Positions 8,443 to 16,383 are shown, numbered from the stretch's first letter. The stretch: 64,000 nucleotides of DNA from Bradyrhizobium sp. LTSP885 (GCF_000938305.1 NZ_JYMT01000040.1:142664-206663), one strand, 5' to 3'. The notes: generated by a model from the letters alone, not told the origin. Program-made: numbers and translations.

Positions 8443-8841
8443 ATGATCCATTCATCTCAATTGCTGCGCCGCGCCCTGCTTGCGGACGCCGTCTTCAGCG
8501 GCGTATCCGCGGTCGCGATGACGTTCGACGCCGGCGCCCTGGCGCCGTTCTTCAATCTGCCGGAAGCGCTGCTGCGCGAGACCGGCCTGTTCCTGATCGC
8601 CTACACCGCATTGGTCGGCTGGCTCGGCACGCGGAGCTCTATTCCGAAGGCGCTGGTGATGCTCGTGGTGGCCGGCAACGCCACCTGGACGCTCGCCAGC
8701 ATCGCGCTGCTGTTCTCGGGTGCGGTGTCGCCGAACTTGCTGGGGATCGTCATGGTCGTAGCGCAAGCGATCGCCACCGGCGTGTTCGCCGAGTTGCAAT
8801 ATGTCGGGCTGCGCAGGAGGGAGGGTGCGGTGGCGGCGTAA
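8443..8841 (+). CDS. four-helix integral membrane protein
   Basis: This encodes 132 residues from the ATG at 8443 (GAGAGGA upstream). Four hydrophobic helices are seen at about 14-33, 43-62, 69-90 and 97-118, joined by short loops, with a basic C-terminus. It looks like the small four-helix inner-membrane proteins often found next to MmyB-type regulators. Function is unknown; the context suggests that the divergent regulator controls it. Confidence 0.7.
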   Translation: MIHSSQLLRRALLADAVFSGVSAVAMTFDAGALAPFFNLPEALLRETGLFLIAYTALVGWLGTRSSIPKALVMLVVAGNATWTLASIALLFSGAVSPNLLGIVMVVAQAIATGVFAELQYVGLRRREGAVAA

Positions 8842-8850
8842 ACCACCCGT

Positions 8851-8966
8851 CGTCATTGCGAGGAGCTCGCGACAAAATTGCAAAGCAATTTTGCGCTGAA
8901 GCGACGAAGCAATCCATCTCCCGGCAAGCGGAGAGGTGGATTGCTTCGCTTCGCTCGCGATGACGG
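8851..8966. repeat. palindromic intergenic repeat (CGTCATTGCGAGGAGC...GCTCGCGATGACG)
   Basis: The ends CGTCATTGCGAGGAGC and GCTCGCGATGACG are inverted. Inside, AAGCGACGAAGCAATCCA pairs with TGGATTGCTTCGCTTCG. An additional small hairpin (AAAATTGCAAAGCAATTTT) sits near the left end. This is a common Bradyrhizobium element. It lies between the convergent membrane-protein and TetR genes, where it may also act as a bidirectional terminator. Confidence 0.75.
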
Positions 8967-8980
8967 GGTGAGTTCCGGAT

Positions 8981-9574
8981 TCAGCGACCGCGCTTACCGT
9001 CCAGCAGCAGCACCCGCACGAATTGCTTCGACATCTTGTCCAGATGCTGCGGATTGTGAAAGGCGCGCTCCATCACCGCCAATCCCCGCGTGAAGGTGAC
9101 CACGAGGTCGGCGGCCATGGCGGGATCGCAACTGAGCTGTCGCCGCGCGGCCGGCGTCGACAGCGCCTCCCGGATCAGCGCGGTGAGATCCTCGATCAGC
9201 CGCTTGACCCGGGCCTCGATCGCCTTGCCGGCGAGCGGCAATTCGATCGCCGTCCTCGTCGTCAGGCAGCCGCGCGACGGGGCGCCCTCGGTCATGTTGG
9301 CGACGACGCCCTTGAACAGGGTCGTCAGGGCAACGACAGGGTCGGGGTCCACCAGCGCCTGCCTGACGAAATCGAGAAAGCGGATCGAATAGCGCTCGAA
9401 GGCGAGCAGGAACAGCCGCTCCTTGTCGCCATAGGCGTTGTAGAGGCTGCCGCGCTGAACGCCGGTGGCTTCCGCCACGTCGATCATCGAGGTCGCGGCA
9501 AATCCGTTCTGCCAGAAGGTCTCCAGCGCAGCCTCAAGCAGCGCGTCCTCGTCGAATTGTCTGGTGCCGACCAT
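8981..9574 (-). CDS. TetR/AcrR-family repressor
   Basis: This encodes 197 residues from the ATG at 9574 (MVGTRQFDEDALLEAALETF). The HTH is typical: GFAATSMIDVAEATGVQRGSLYNAYGDKERLF, with the recognition helix near 35-55. The C-terminal part has AIELP and an all-helical ligand pocket. Starts further upstream would run through the operators. It is divergent from the DUF4865 gene, with two palindromes between them, so it most likely represses both. Confidence 0.9.
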   Translation of the reverse strand: MVGTRQFDEDALLEAALETFWQNGFAATSMIDVAEATGVQRGSLYNAYGDKERLFLLAFERYSIRFLDFVRQALVDPDPVVALTTLFKGVVANMTEGAPSRGCLTTRTAIELPLAGKAIEARVKRLIEDLTALIREALSTPAARRQLSCDPAMAADLVVTFTRGLAVMERAFHNPQHLDKMSKQFVRVLLLDGKRGR

Positions 9575-9593
9575 GCGGTCAGATACGCCATTC

Positions 9594-9627
9594 TTGACAG
9601 CCCTGTCAATTTTGACAAAGCTGTCAA
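9594..9627. promoter_or_regulatory. two tandem palindromic operators for the divergent TetR gene
   Basis: Two copies of the 16-bp palindrome TTGACA-N4-TGTCAA lie back to back (9594-9609 and 9612-9627) in the 79-bp region between the TetR gene and the DUF4865 gene. Each half resembles a -35 hexamer (TTGACA), so repressor binding would directly block RNA polymerase in both directions. Confidence 0.8.
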
Positions 9628-9653
9628 GAATAGAGCCGCCATGGAGACACAGC

Positions 9654-10235
9654 ATGATCATTGCCCACTACGCGAACCGCGTGCCCAGAAATCACGACCT
9701 CGGATTCATCCGCGCGCTGACCAAGGAGCGCGCCCCGATCTGGGACGTCCGTCCCGAGCTCTATTTCAAGGCTTTCATGCTCCGCGAGGCCGGGCGCTTC
9801 GGCGCGCTGGCGAACTGCTTCTCCTCGCTCTATCTCTGGCGCCACGACACGGCGTACCGCGACTGGCTGGTGAGCGGCGGCTACAAAATCGTCACCGATC
9901 CGTTCGGCCGCTCTGACATCGAGACGCGCTTTGCGCTCGATGCGCGCAAGGGCGGCGCACACGACGCCCGCTTCGCCGCCACGGAAGATCTCGCCATCCC
10001 GCTCGACGCCGACCTGACCGCGGCCTTTGCGCGCGAGATCGCGCGCAACCGGGAGATCGCGGTGCTCTCAGATACGGTCGTCGCCATCGTCGGCGTGGAT
10101 ACGCAAAACTGGACATTCACCCGCATCCTGCTGTCGGCGACCGAGCCGAACGTGAATGAGAGCACGGTCGTCTGGCCGCTCCTGCATCTGGCACGGCCCC
10201 TGCTCGATACGCTGCCGAAGGCCGGCGAGCGGTGA
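9654..10235 (+). CDS. DUF4865 family protein
   Basis: This encodes 193 residues starting MIIAHYANRVPRNHDLGFIR. It matches my memory of the DUF4865 family, with YFKAFMLREAGRFGALANCFSSLYLWR and an even mix of helix and strand. Members usually sit divergent from a TetR-type repressor and resemble small dimeric alpha/beta-barrel enzymes. It is cytoplasmic, with no signal peptide. The tandem operators upstream suggest induction when the TetR ligand appears. Confidence 0.75.
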   Translation: MIIAHYANRVPRNHDLGFIRALTKERAPIWDVRPELYFKAFMLREAGRFGALANCFSSLYLWRHDTAYRDWLVSGGYKIVTDPFGRSDIETRFALDARKGGAHDARFAATEDLAIPLDADLTAAFAREIARNREIAVLSDTVVAIVGVDTQNWTFTRILLSATEPNVNESTVVWPLLHLARPLLDTLPKAGER

Positions 10236-10259
10236 GTGATCGGGCTCGAGGCATATCGT

Positions 10260-10388
10260 CGTCATTCCGGGGCGCACCCCTTGGCGCGAGCTATGATGCG
10301 CAATTGCGCATCTGAGAATCCATGTCTCCACAGAGCATGCGGCCCGATGGATTCCGGGCTCAGCCCTGCGGGCTGCCCCGGAATGACG
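10260..10388. repeat. REP-like element (CGTCATTCCGGGGC...GCCCCGGAATGACG)
   Basis: Perfect 14-bp inverted ends enclose a nested set of inverted segments (GAGAATCCATG / GATGGATTCCGGGC). Related copies occur at 17798-17891 and 32016-32097. The right half overlaps the 3' end of the truncated haemoglobin gene and supplies its last codons and stop. Confidence 0.85.
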
Positions 10389-10833
10389 AAGGATTTCGTC
10401 GAAATCTCTCGCCGACGCCGAGCATGACGCCCTGCCCGCTGGCGACGCCCATCTCCAGGCTCGCGGCGATACGCCGGGCGCGCTCGACGAGATGCTCGGC
10501 CGCCGCCGGCGGCCACAATTCGCGCGCGGTCGCCTCGAACAGGCCGAGCCAGCGGTCGAAATGCGCGGCATCGATCGGCAACGGCATGTGCTTGACCATC
10601 GGCGTGCCGTGATAACGCCCGGTCATCAGCGCGACGGAAGACCAGAACGCGCACATCTGCCTCAGATGCGGTTCCCAATCGGTAATCCTGGCCTCGAACA
10701 CCGGCGCCAGCATCGCATCGCTGCGAACCTTCGCGTAGAAGCCGTGCACCAGCTGCTCGATAACAGCCTCGGTGATCCCGGTCCGCGCGACGATGTCGGC
10801 GGTGATCTGTTCACGGTGCTCTGCCTCTGGCAT
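10360..10833 (-). CDS. group III truncated haemoglobin
   Basis: This encodes 157 residues. The 2-on-2 globin pattern of group III is clear: VHGFYAKVRSDAMLAPVF, then ITDWEPHLRQMCAFWSS and YHGTPMVKHMPLPI (His here is the likely proximal haem ligand), then HFDRWLGLFEAT. Group III globins bind O2 or NO and are linked to nitrosative or micro-oxic physiology. The last residues, about RRNPSSFRGSPQG, are encoded by a repetitive palindromic element, so the native C-terminus has been replaced. It is divergent from an NsrR-like gene. Confidence 0.9.
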   Translation of the reverse strand: MPEAEHREQITADIVARTGITEAVIEQLVHGFYAKVRSDAMLAPVFEARITDWEPHLRQMCAFWSSVALMTGRYHGTPMVKHMPLPIDAAHFDRWLGLFEATARELWPPAAAEHLVERARRIAASLEMGVASGQGVMLGVGERFRRNPSSFRGSPQG

Positions 10834-10845
10834 CGCGGTCTCCTT

Positions 10846-10870
10846 AAATAGGTATTTCAGATACCTATTT
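10846..10870. promoter_or_regulatory. NsrR-like operator between the haemoglobin and Rrf2 genes
   Basis: This is a perfect palindrome with 10-bp arms AAATAGGTAT and ATACCTATTT around a 5-bp spacer. It lies 13 bp from the haemoglobin start and 47 bp from the Rrf2 start. Its AT-rich two-fold form suits an Rrf2-family dimer, so the regulator probably represses the haemoglobin and itself. Confidence 0.75.
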
Positions 10871-10916
10871 AACCCGCTATGGGATATCCGCCAAGCTCGG
10901 TTTTCGGAGGGCTTCC

Positions 10917-11351
10917 ATGCACCTGACGTCGTTCACGGATTTTGCGCTGCGGGCGCTGATGCGGCTGGCCGGAGAGCCGGAGCGGTCGTTTGCGACCGGC
11001 GAGATCGCGGCCGAATTCGGCATCTCCCGCAATCACCTCGCCAAGGTGGTGCGCGATCTCGCCGAGGCCGGGTTCATCGCGACCCAGCGCGGCGCCGGCG
11101 GCGGGTTTTCGCTGGCGCGCGCGCCGCAGGCGATCACGCTCGGCGACGTGGTGCGCGCGCTGGAAGGCGGCAGCGCACTGGTCGAATGTTTCAGGGACGA
11201 TGGCGGAGACTGCGTGCTGCTGCCGCGCTGCCGGCTGAAGGCGAAGCTTGCGGCGGCGCGTGAGGCCTTCATGCGCGAACTCGACGGCACGACGCTCGCC
11301 GAATGCGCCTGGCTGCCGCGCCCGTCCCGCAAGACCACACGAGCGTCATGA
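10917..11351 (+). CDS. nsrR: Rrf2-family nitric-oxide-sensing regulator, NsrR-like
   Basis: This encodes 144 residues. The winged helix (MHLTSFTDFALRALMRLA, ISRNHLAKVVRDLAEAGFI, RGAGGGFSLAR) is followed by three cysteines at about 91, 99 and 105, spaced as in the Fe-S-binding loop of NsrR. NO damage to such a cluster releases DNA. The divergent truncated haemoglobin and shared palindrome fit an NO-detoxification pair. The name rests on family resemblance and context; a related Rrf2 member (for example RirA- or IscR-like) cannot be excluded. Confidence 0.8.
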   Translation: MHLTSFTDFALRALMRLAGEPERSFATGEIAAEFGISRNHLAKVVRDLAEAGFIATQRGAGGGFSLARAPQAITLGDVVRALEGGSALVECFRDDGGDCVLLPRCRLKAKLAAAREAFMRELDGTTLAECAWLPRPSRKTTRAS

Positions 11352-11381
11352 CGACGCTCGGCGTCTGGTTCCGAACGGGAC

Positions 11382-12077
11382 TCAGGCGTGCAGTGCTCGC
11401 GCGGAGCCGCGCTTCGGGGAGATGACCGTCTTGCCGGCAGCCTTGACGTAGGAATGGCCGTTCAGGTGCGTGCCATTCAGCTTGCCGTTCGCCTTGGCGG
11501 GAGTCTTGGCAGCGGTCTTGGCAAGGGTCTTGGCGAGGGTCTTCTTCGCCTTTGCCCTGGCCTCGGCCTTCTCCTTGGCGAGCTTCTCGGCCTTCCTCTG
11601 CGCCTTGCGCTCGGCCTTTTCCTTCAGCCGCAGCCGCTCCACCCTCGCCTCCGCGCGCTGCTTCTTGCGCTTCTTCTCGCAGGCGTCGCACTTGCAGCCG
11701 ATCGGCTTCAGATAGGCTTTGAAATAGTCGGTGCCGTAGTCGTAATTGATCTCGTCACCCGGCTCGATGTTCTTGATGGCGCGGATGAACACCTTGCGCT
11801 TGCGGGGGCGGACGTCGGATTCCGCATTCGGCTTGCAGGCGTGATTGATGTAGCGCGCGACATTCTTGCGGACCGAGCCGTCAATGGTCCAGCGGTTGGT
11901 AAGCTCGAACAAATATTTGTTCTCGATCGCGTCCTCGTCCTTTTTCTTGGAATCCAGGATCGGCCCGAAATATCGGATGATCTTGGTGCCTTTCTTGATC
12001 GGCTTGGTGGCGAAGAGACCAAGTCCGGTACGGGAACGGCCGACGCGATAGGGCTTGTTTGGGGATGTCGAGGGCAT
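11382..12077 (-). CDS. SET-domain methyltransferase with histone-H1-like basic tail
   Basis: This encodes 231 residues. The SET fold is complete: GLGLFATKPIKKGTKIIRYFG, the pseudoknot ARYINHACKPNAE and GDEINYDYG. A post-SET cysteine cluster (CKCDACEKK) follows. From about 135 to 215 the chain is a Lys/Ala/Glu/Arg-rich, mostly helical tail with repeated KTLAKTLAKT and KAEAKA-type stretches, like histone H1-type DNA-binding tails. It should transfer methyl from SAM to lysine, perhaps on a DNA-associated protein. It stands alone between unrelated genes. Confidence 0.85.
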   Translation of the reverse strand: MPSTSPNKPYRVGRSRTGLGLFATKPIKKGTKIIRYFGPILDSKKKDEDAIENKYLFELTNRWTIDGSVRKNVARYINHACKPNAESDVRPRKRKVFIRAIKNIEPGDEINYDYGTDYFKAYLKPIGCKCDACEKKRKKQRAEARVERLRLKEKAERKAQRKAEKLAKEKAEARAKAKKTLAKTLAKTAAKTPAKANGKLNGTHLNGHSYVKAAGKTVISPKRGSARALHA

Positions 12078-12242
12078 GACAATCGTGGCTACGGCACGCG
12101 AGGTGCAGGCGACAGAAGTTGCGAAGCCGCCCTTCTAGGACGATTCCGCGCGCCTGTCAGGGTGTTTCCGGCATCTCTTCTGAACCTTCCCCAGATTGCA
12201 CACGTCAGACACAAAGATCGGCCCGGATCGCAGGCTTTCCCG

Positions 12243-12845
12243 ATGAAATGCGCCACATTTGCAACAGCCATTGCAGCGTTTGTCGGCATAAGCCTTGGTC
12301 AGGCTGACGCCGAAATGATCAGCAGCTTCTATACGTCGACCGCGCCAAAGGATTGCCGCATGGTCGGCAAGCCCAGCGAATATGACGGCGGCGCCACCCG
12401 GGTCTGCCCTGGCAGATCGGGTTTCGTGGTTCTAATCAGCGAAGGCGACCTGCGCGAAACGGTCTCGGTCGGCCGCAACCGGCAGACCGCGGCAAAGGAA
12501 CCTGCGGCCCAGGCCTGGTTCGGCCCGTTCAGTTCGACCGCGCACACGCTCGAGTGGCGCACTGCAGACGGCAACCCGTTCGCGATCATTCAACGCTGGC
12601 TAATCGCCGACAACAGCGAGCCGGACAAGGATGGCCGGCCCGCGACAAGGTCAATCCTGGCGGTGACGCGGCTGCCACCCGGGGCGGTCTGTCACGTCGC
12701 CTATGTCGATGTGACGGCGAATCCCAATGCCAATGACCTGGCGCGGCAGGCCGCCGACGATGTCGCGCGCGATTTCACATGCGGCAAGGATGAACTGAAG
12801 ACCATCGGCCAGAGCGGGCGCACGACCGCGCCGGCCAAGCGCTGA
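12243..12845 (+). CDS. secreted protein of unknown function
   Basis: This encodes 200 residues from the ATG at 12243 (MKCATFATAIAAFVGISLGQADA is the signal peptide). The mature part contains paired cysteines (DCRMVGKP, TRVCPGRSG) and a core with SFYTSTAPKDC, WFGPFSSTAHTLEWRT and TRLPPGAVCHVAYVDV. It resembles conserved periplasmic proteins of rhizobia for which I know no function. Confidence 0.7.
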   Translation: MKCATFATAIAAFVGISLGQADAEMISSFYTSTAPKDCRMVGKPSEYDGGATRVCPGRSGFVVLISEGDLRETVSVGRNRQTAAKEPAAQAWFGPFSSTAHTLEWRTADGNPFAIIQRWLIADNSEPDKDGRPATRSILAVTRLPPGAVCHVAYVDVTANPNANDLARQAADDVARDFTCGKDELKTIGQSGRTTAPAKR

Positions 12846-12943
12846 ACGATCGCAGCCGCCTGATCGAGCGACAGCGCCCTTTCGTGGATATGCTCGTGAC
12901 GGCTGGCGCCGATCGAGCCGCCGAGCCCGGCAAAGGAGGGGTT
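12845..12943 (-). pseudogene. fragment of a TetR-family regulator C-terminus
   Basis: Read on the minus strand, bases 12943 to 12845 encode about 33 residues (NPSFAGLGGSIGASRH...SLDQAAAIV). Over 30 positions, 19 are identical to the C-terminal domain of the TetR gene at 15546-16271 (SFAGLARGVGASRQ...SLDQAAAI). There is no start, DNA-binding domain or further C-terminus, so this is a relic of a paralogue, fused at its downstream side to the secreted-protein gene. Confidence 0.7.
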
Positions 12944-12995
12944 CGCCGCCGCGCCTCCGTCGACTATCCGCTGAATCGTGTCGGGCTATGAACCG

Positions 12996-13373
12996 CTAAT
13001 TCCAGGGTTCGCCGTTACCGAATGACCAATCCTCGCGGTCAACGAAGACCATGTTGATCATGATGTCATCGGGGCGGATGGATAACTTGCTCTTCAGTTG
13101 GTCAGCGACATATCGGAAGAAGGCAAGCTTCGACTCCTTATTGTTGCCGACAGTGCTGGTCACCTGGATCAAGACGAAGTCAGGCGATCGCTTCCAGCCG
13201 AGAAAGTTGGGATCGTAAATCAAGTTCTCGGGTGAATGCTCGCCAACGACTATGAAACGGTCGCCGTCCGGAGCCTTGAGGACACCGACAATCCCCTCAT
13301 ACACGACGTCGGCCAAGGTGGCGCGATACTCGGGGCTCTTTCCCTTAGCCAGATCGATACGTGCAAATGGCAT
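12996..13373 (-). CDS. tautomerase-superfamily protein (MSAD/cis-CaaD-like)
   Basis: This encodes 125 residues starting MPFARIDLAKGKS, so processing of Met exposes the catalytic Pro1 that defines the tautomerase superfamily. It has a doubled beta-alpha-beta length with QVTSTVGNNKESKLAFFRYV and PDDIMINMVFVDREDWSFGNGEPWN near the end. This is the Tautomerase_2 branch related to malonate semialdehyde decarboxylase and acid dehalogenases. The substrate is unknown. Confidence 0.82.
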   Translation of the reverse strand: MPFARIDLAKGKSPEYRATLADVVYEGIVGVLKAPDGDRFIVVGEHSPENLIYDPNFLGWKRSPDFVLIQVTSTVGNNKESKLAFFRYVADQLKSKLSIRPDDIMINMVFVDREDWSFGNGEPWN

Positions 13374-13700
13374 GATAGACTCCTTTGGGTGCGGAAACGC
13401 ATCGGCGTCAGCATCGCGCGGTCAAGTTCTGGTACGGCGACTGCTTGACCGTCATGCCGGGCAAGATAGTCTGTAGGGCCAGAGGCGGTGTTCACCGAGT
13501 AAATTGGGGTAAATCGATAGGTGACAACTACCAGTGCCTAAGCGGCATGCACACGTAGCCGTCGCGAGTCCCGACCTGTTTGGGCAAACGAGGATCGACT
13601 GGCGCGCATGACGACCGTCTCAGCCAGCGCAAGGCCAAGGAATTGTGGGAGCAGCTCACACGGTCGTCGTAAAGTCCTACGCTAGGAGTAGAACGAAGCG
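13374..13700. other. 327-bp stretch without a convincing gene
   Basis: No ORF with normal coding character is seen. An open frame at about 13586-13672 reads KRGSTGAHDDRLSQRKAKEL and ends in TRSS with a TAA. It looks like the tail of a decayed gene but has no start, and I cannot assign it. The stretch also holds the promoter region of the regulator relic that starts at 13701. Confidence 0.5.
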
Positions 13701-15524
13701 ATGCTCGATAAATCGATTGACGTTGCCTTCGTGTTCGGCCCGTTCAGGCTCATTCCGAGCCAGCACGTCCTCGAGCGGGATAGCCGACCCGTGAAGCTGG
13801 GTGGCAGGGCGCTGGACATTCTGCACCTGCTGGTGATGCGGGCCGGCGAGGAAGTCAGCAAGAATACCCTGATCGAGTGGGCGTGGCCGAACATCGTCGT
13901 CGATGAACGCAACTTGAAGGTCCACATCCGCAGTCTGCGAAAGGCGCTGGATGATACCTTTCCCCAAGCAACTTATATCGCGACGGTCGTGGGACACGGA
14001 TACAAGTTCGTGGGGGCGGTCCAGACGCAACGCATCCAGATTGCGGATTTTTCCAGAGACCAGCAGCCGGTTGTCTCCAACCTACCCGCACCCGCAACCC
14101 TCGTCGGCCGGCAGCGCGATGTCGAGGGCGCGGCCCGAGCACTCGACTTTACACGACTCGTGACCCTAGTGGGCCCCGGCGGCGTGGGGAAGACCAGCCT
14201 CGCTATTGCGGTTGCCCACGCGCGCTGGACGGCCTTCCGCTCGCGATCGAAATCGCAGCCGCGAAGCTCGATCAATTCTCTCCCGCGCAGATCCTCAATT
14301 CCGTCGGCCGGCGGCTCAGCGAACTCCGGAACGGACGCGCCACGGCGGAAGGCAACCCTCGCATCGTCTCGGGCATGGTGCATGACCTTCGCCCGGCAGT
14401 TCCACGACGAAACGGACGACGCCTGGAGCACCGCGCTCGACTTCGCCGAACGCAGCGGCGACGTTGGTCAACGCTTGCTGGTCATGTGCGGTCGGTCATA
14501 CTTCCTAATCGGGGCGGGCCGCCACGAACAGGCCGCCAGCCTCCTGGATGACGTCTGCCGGATCGCCGCTCAATCCGGTGACAGGGCATCGCTGCTCGAC
14601 GGGGAGCGACTGCTTGCCCAGGCAGAGATGCATCTCGGCAAGTTGCTCGACGTGCGGGCCAAGCTCGAACGGCTCGTCAAGGAACTTGCCCATGGCATGC
14701 CCCCATCGAGCATCACTCGCTATCAGGAGCAGAGGTACGTCAGCATCTACACCACGCTCGCATTTTCGGCTTGGCTGACCGGCCGACCCGAGCACGCCCT
14801 TGCGATGGCCGAAGAGATCGTGCTGAAGACGGGGCAGATTGGCCAGCTGTTGGGACAGTCCCACATCCTGGCAGGCGCCGCCATGCCGCTCGCACTCTGG
14901 AGTGGCAAAATCGACTCCCTGGAGCGGTATTCGGCCATCCTTCGGTGTAACCTCGACCGCGAGAACATCCCGCTCTGGGAGCCGGTGCACCGGTTCTACG
15001 CTTCCGTCGTTCGACACGCGCGGGGCGACCTGAACGCAGTCGACGACATGCGGTCAGCTGTCGAAGAGCTTGTTCGCGACAGATTCCTGGTGCGCACTCC
15101 AATGTACCTCGGAGTACTGGCGGAAGCGCTTCTCGAGAGGGGCAGGTCCGCCGACGCCGACGAAGCGGTGGAATTCGCGTTCACATTGCAGCGCCAGTCG
15201 AAGGAGAACTGGTGCCTGCCCGAGCTGCTTCGGGTGAAGGCCCAGACTATAGCCGCGCTCGGCATGCGAGACCACGCCCGCGTTATGCTTGGCAGAGCAC
15301 GCGAAAACGCCCGCGCGATCGGCGCGCGAACCCTCGAGCTGCGGATAATGAATGACATGGCGCAGATGGCAATCGCTGAGGGGAATAACGAGGAGGCCGT
15401 CGGGTTCCTTGTGCCCGTGTATGAGAGCTTCGGAGATGGAACTGCGACGGAGGATCTGAAAAGGTCCGCTTGCCTGCTCACCGCCGCGGGCGCGAACCGG
15501 ACTCCGATGCCGCTCGCGGGGTGA
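13701..15524 (+). pseudogene. winged-helix / NTPase / TPR regulator with internal deletions
   Basis: The N-terminal 110 residues are an OmpR-type winged helix (LGGRALDILHLLVMRAGEEVS, NLKVHIRSLRKALDD, GHGYKFVG). A P-loop follows (TLVGPGGVGKTSLAIAVAHA). From 14222 the family sequence continues only in another frame, where ALDGLPLAIEIAAAKLDQFS is readable to about 14360. From about 14395 the original frame resumes with a helical TPR-like C-terminal half (ALDFAERSGDVGQRLL onward). The middle of the ATPase domain is therefore missing, with two frame changes, and residues 174-232 of the open frame are out-of-frame noise. The full-length family is about 900-1000 residues. It is unlikely to be functional. 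Confidence 0.8.
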
Positions 15525-15545
15525 GGGTGAATGTAAGGAAGTCCG

Positions 15546-16271
15546 TTACAGGCGCGGCGGTCGGCTCGCGTTCAGCCGCAGCATCGCGGCCAACAACATT
15601 TCCGCAGAGGTCCCCTCGGGCGAGCGATCCAGAATTGTCGAGAGGCGCCCGTCGAGCAGCAGCATGGTGAACCCATGCACCAGCGACCAGGCGGACGCGA
15701 TCGCGGCAGCCTGGTCCAGCGAAAACGATTCCTTGGAAATCTGCTCTTGTCGGCTGGCACCGACGCCGCGGGCCAGGCCTGCGAACGACGCTTCGGACGC
15801 CTCATGCAGCGACGGCCGCGCATGATCGAGCCGCTCGCTGCGGAACATCAGTCCATACATGCCGGGATGTGCCTGCGCATAGGCGACATAGGCTTTGGCG
15901 CTCGCCATTCCCTTCTCGGACGGAGTGGGCGCGGACGCGTCCGCAGCCGCCATCGCCTTGCCGAATTGCCGGAAGCCGATCGCGGCGAGTTCGCTGAGCA
16001 AGCCGGTGAGATCGCCGAAATGATGCGTCGGTGCGGCGTGCGACACGCCGGCCTCGCGCGCCACCGCGCGCAATGTGAGCCCCGGCAGGCCGTCGCGCTC
16101 GAGCACCAGTTCGGCGGCTTTCAGCAGCGCCTCGTGCAGGTCGCCGTGATGATAGGGCGTGTCGGTGGTCCGCCGCCGTGACGCGGGGCGATCGGCCGCA
16201 ACCCGCGCGACCCGGCGGGTCCGCACCCTCGTTGGACGACTCACCTTGTTTTCTCTGGAGATTCTTGCCAT
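15546..16271 (-). CDS. TetR/AcrR-family repressor of the carotenoid-oxygenase locus
   Basis: This encodes 241 residues from the ATG at 16271, preceded by GGGAG. An Arg-rich N-terminal segment precedes the HTH (YHHGDLHEALLKAAELVLERDG, LTLRAVAREAGVSHAAPTHHFG). The C-terminal domain has the WSLVHGFTMLLLDGRL helix typical of the TetR_C_33/WHG subgroup. It is divergent from the carotenoid oxygenase, with two palindromic operators between them; a second operator pair lies at 18.4 kb. A relic paralogue lies at 12845-12943. Confidence 0.88.
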   Translation of the reverse strand: MARISRENKVSRPTRVRTRRVARVAADRPASRRRTTDTPYHHGDLHEALLKAAELVLERDGLPGLTLRAVAREAGVSHAAPTHHFGDLTGLLSELAAIGFRQFGKAMAAADASAPTPSEKGMASAKAYVAYAQAHPGMYGLMFRSERLDHARPSLHEASEASFAGLARGVGASRQEQISKESFSLDQAAAIASAWSLVHGFTMLLLDGRLSTILDRSPEGTSAEMLLAAMLRLNASRPPRL

Positions 16272-16291
16272 GCGCTCCCTTATATGACGCA

Positions 16292-16364
16292 ATTTTTACA
16301 CTGTAAAGATTTTGCTTGACGGTGCCGTGCGCCAGTCTTATTGATATCTTTACGATGTAAAGAT
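16292..16364 (+). promoter_or_regulatory. promoter with two TetR operators, upstream of the carotenoid oxygenase
   Basis: Two 19-bp palindromes of the form ATCTTTAC-N3-GTAAAGAT occur: 16292-16310 (ATTTTTAC-ACT-GTAAAGAT, one mismatch) and 16346-16364 (perfect, spacer GAT). Between them are a -35 TTGACG (16316-16321) and, 17 bp on, a -10 TATTGA (16339-16344). The second palindrome covers the expected transcription start. This is a repressor-blocked promoter facing the carotenoid oxygenase; the first palindrome also faces the TetR gene. Confidence 0.85.
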
Positions 16365-16383
16365 AGAATGGAGGAGGCGCGAC

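Noticed and set aside
9023..9916. 297-codon plus-strand frame across the TetR gene
   Set aside because: It runs antisense through the TetR gene and its operators, then overlaps the DUF4865 gene in another frame.
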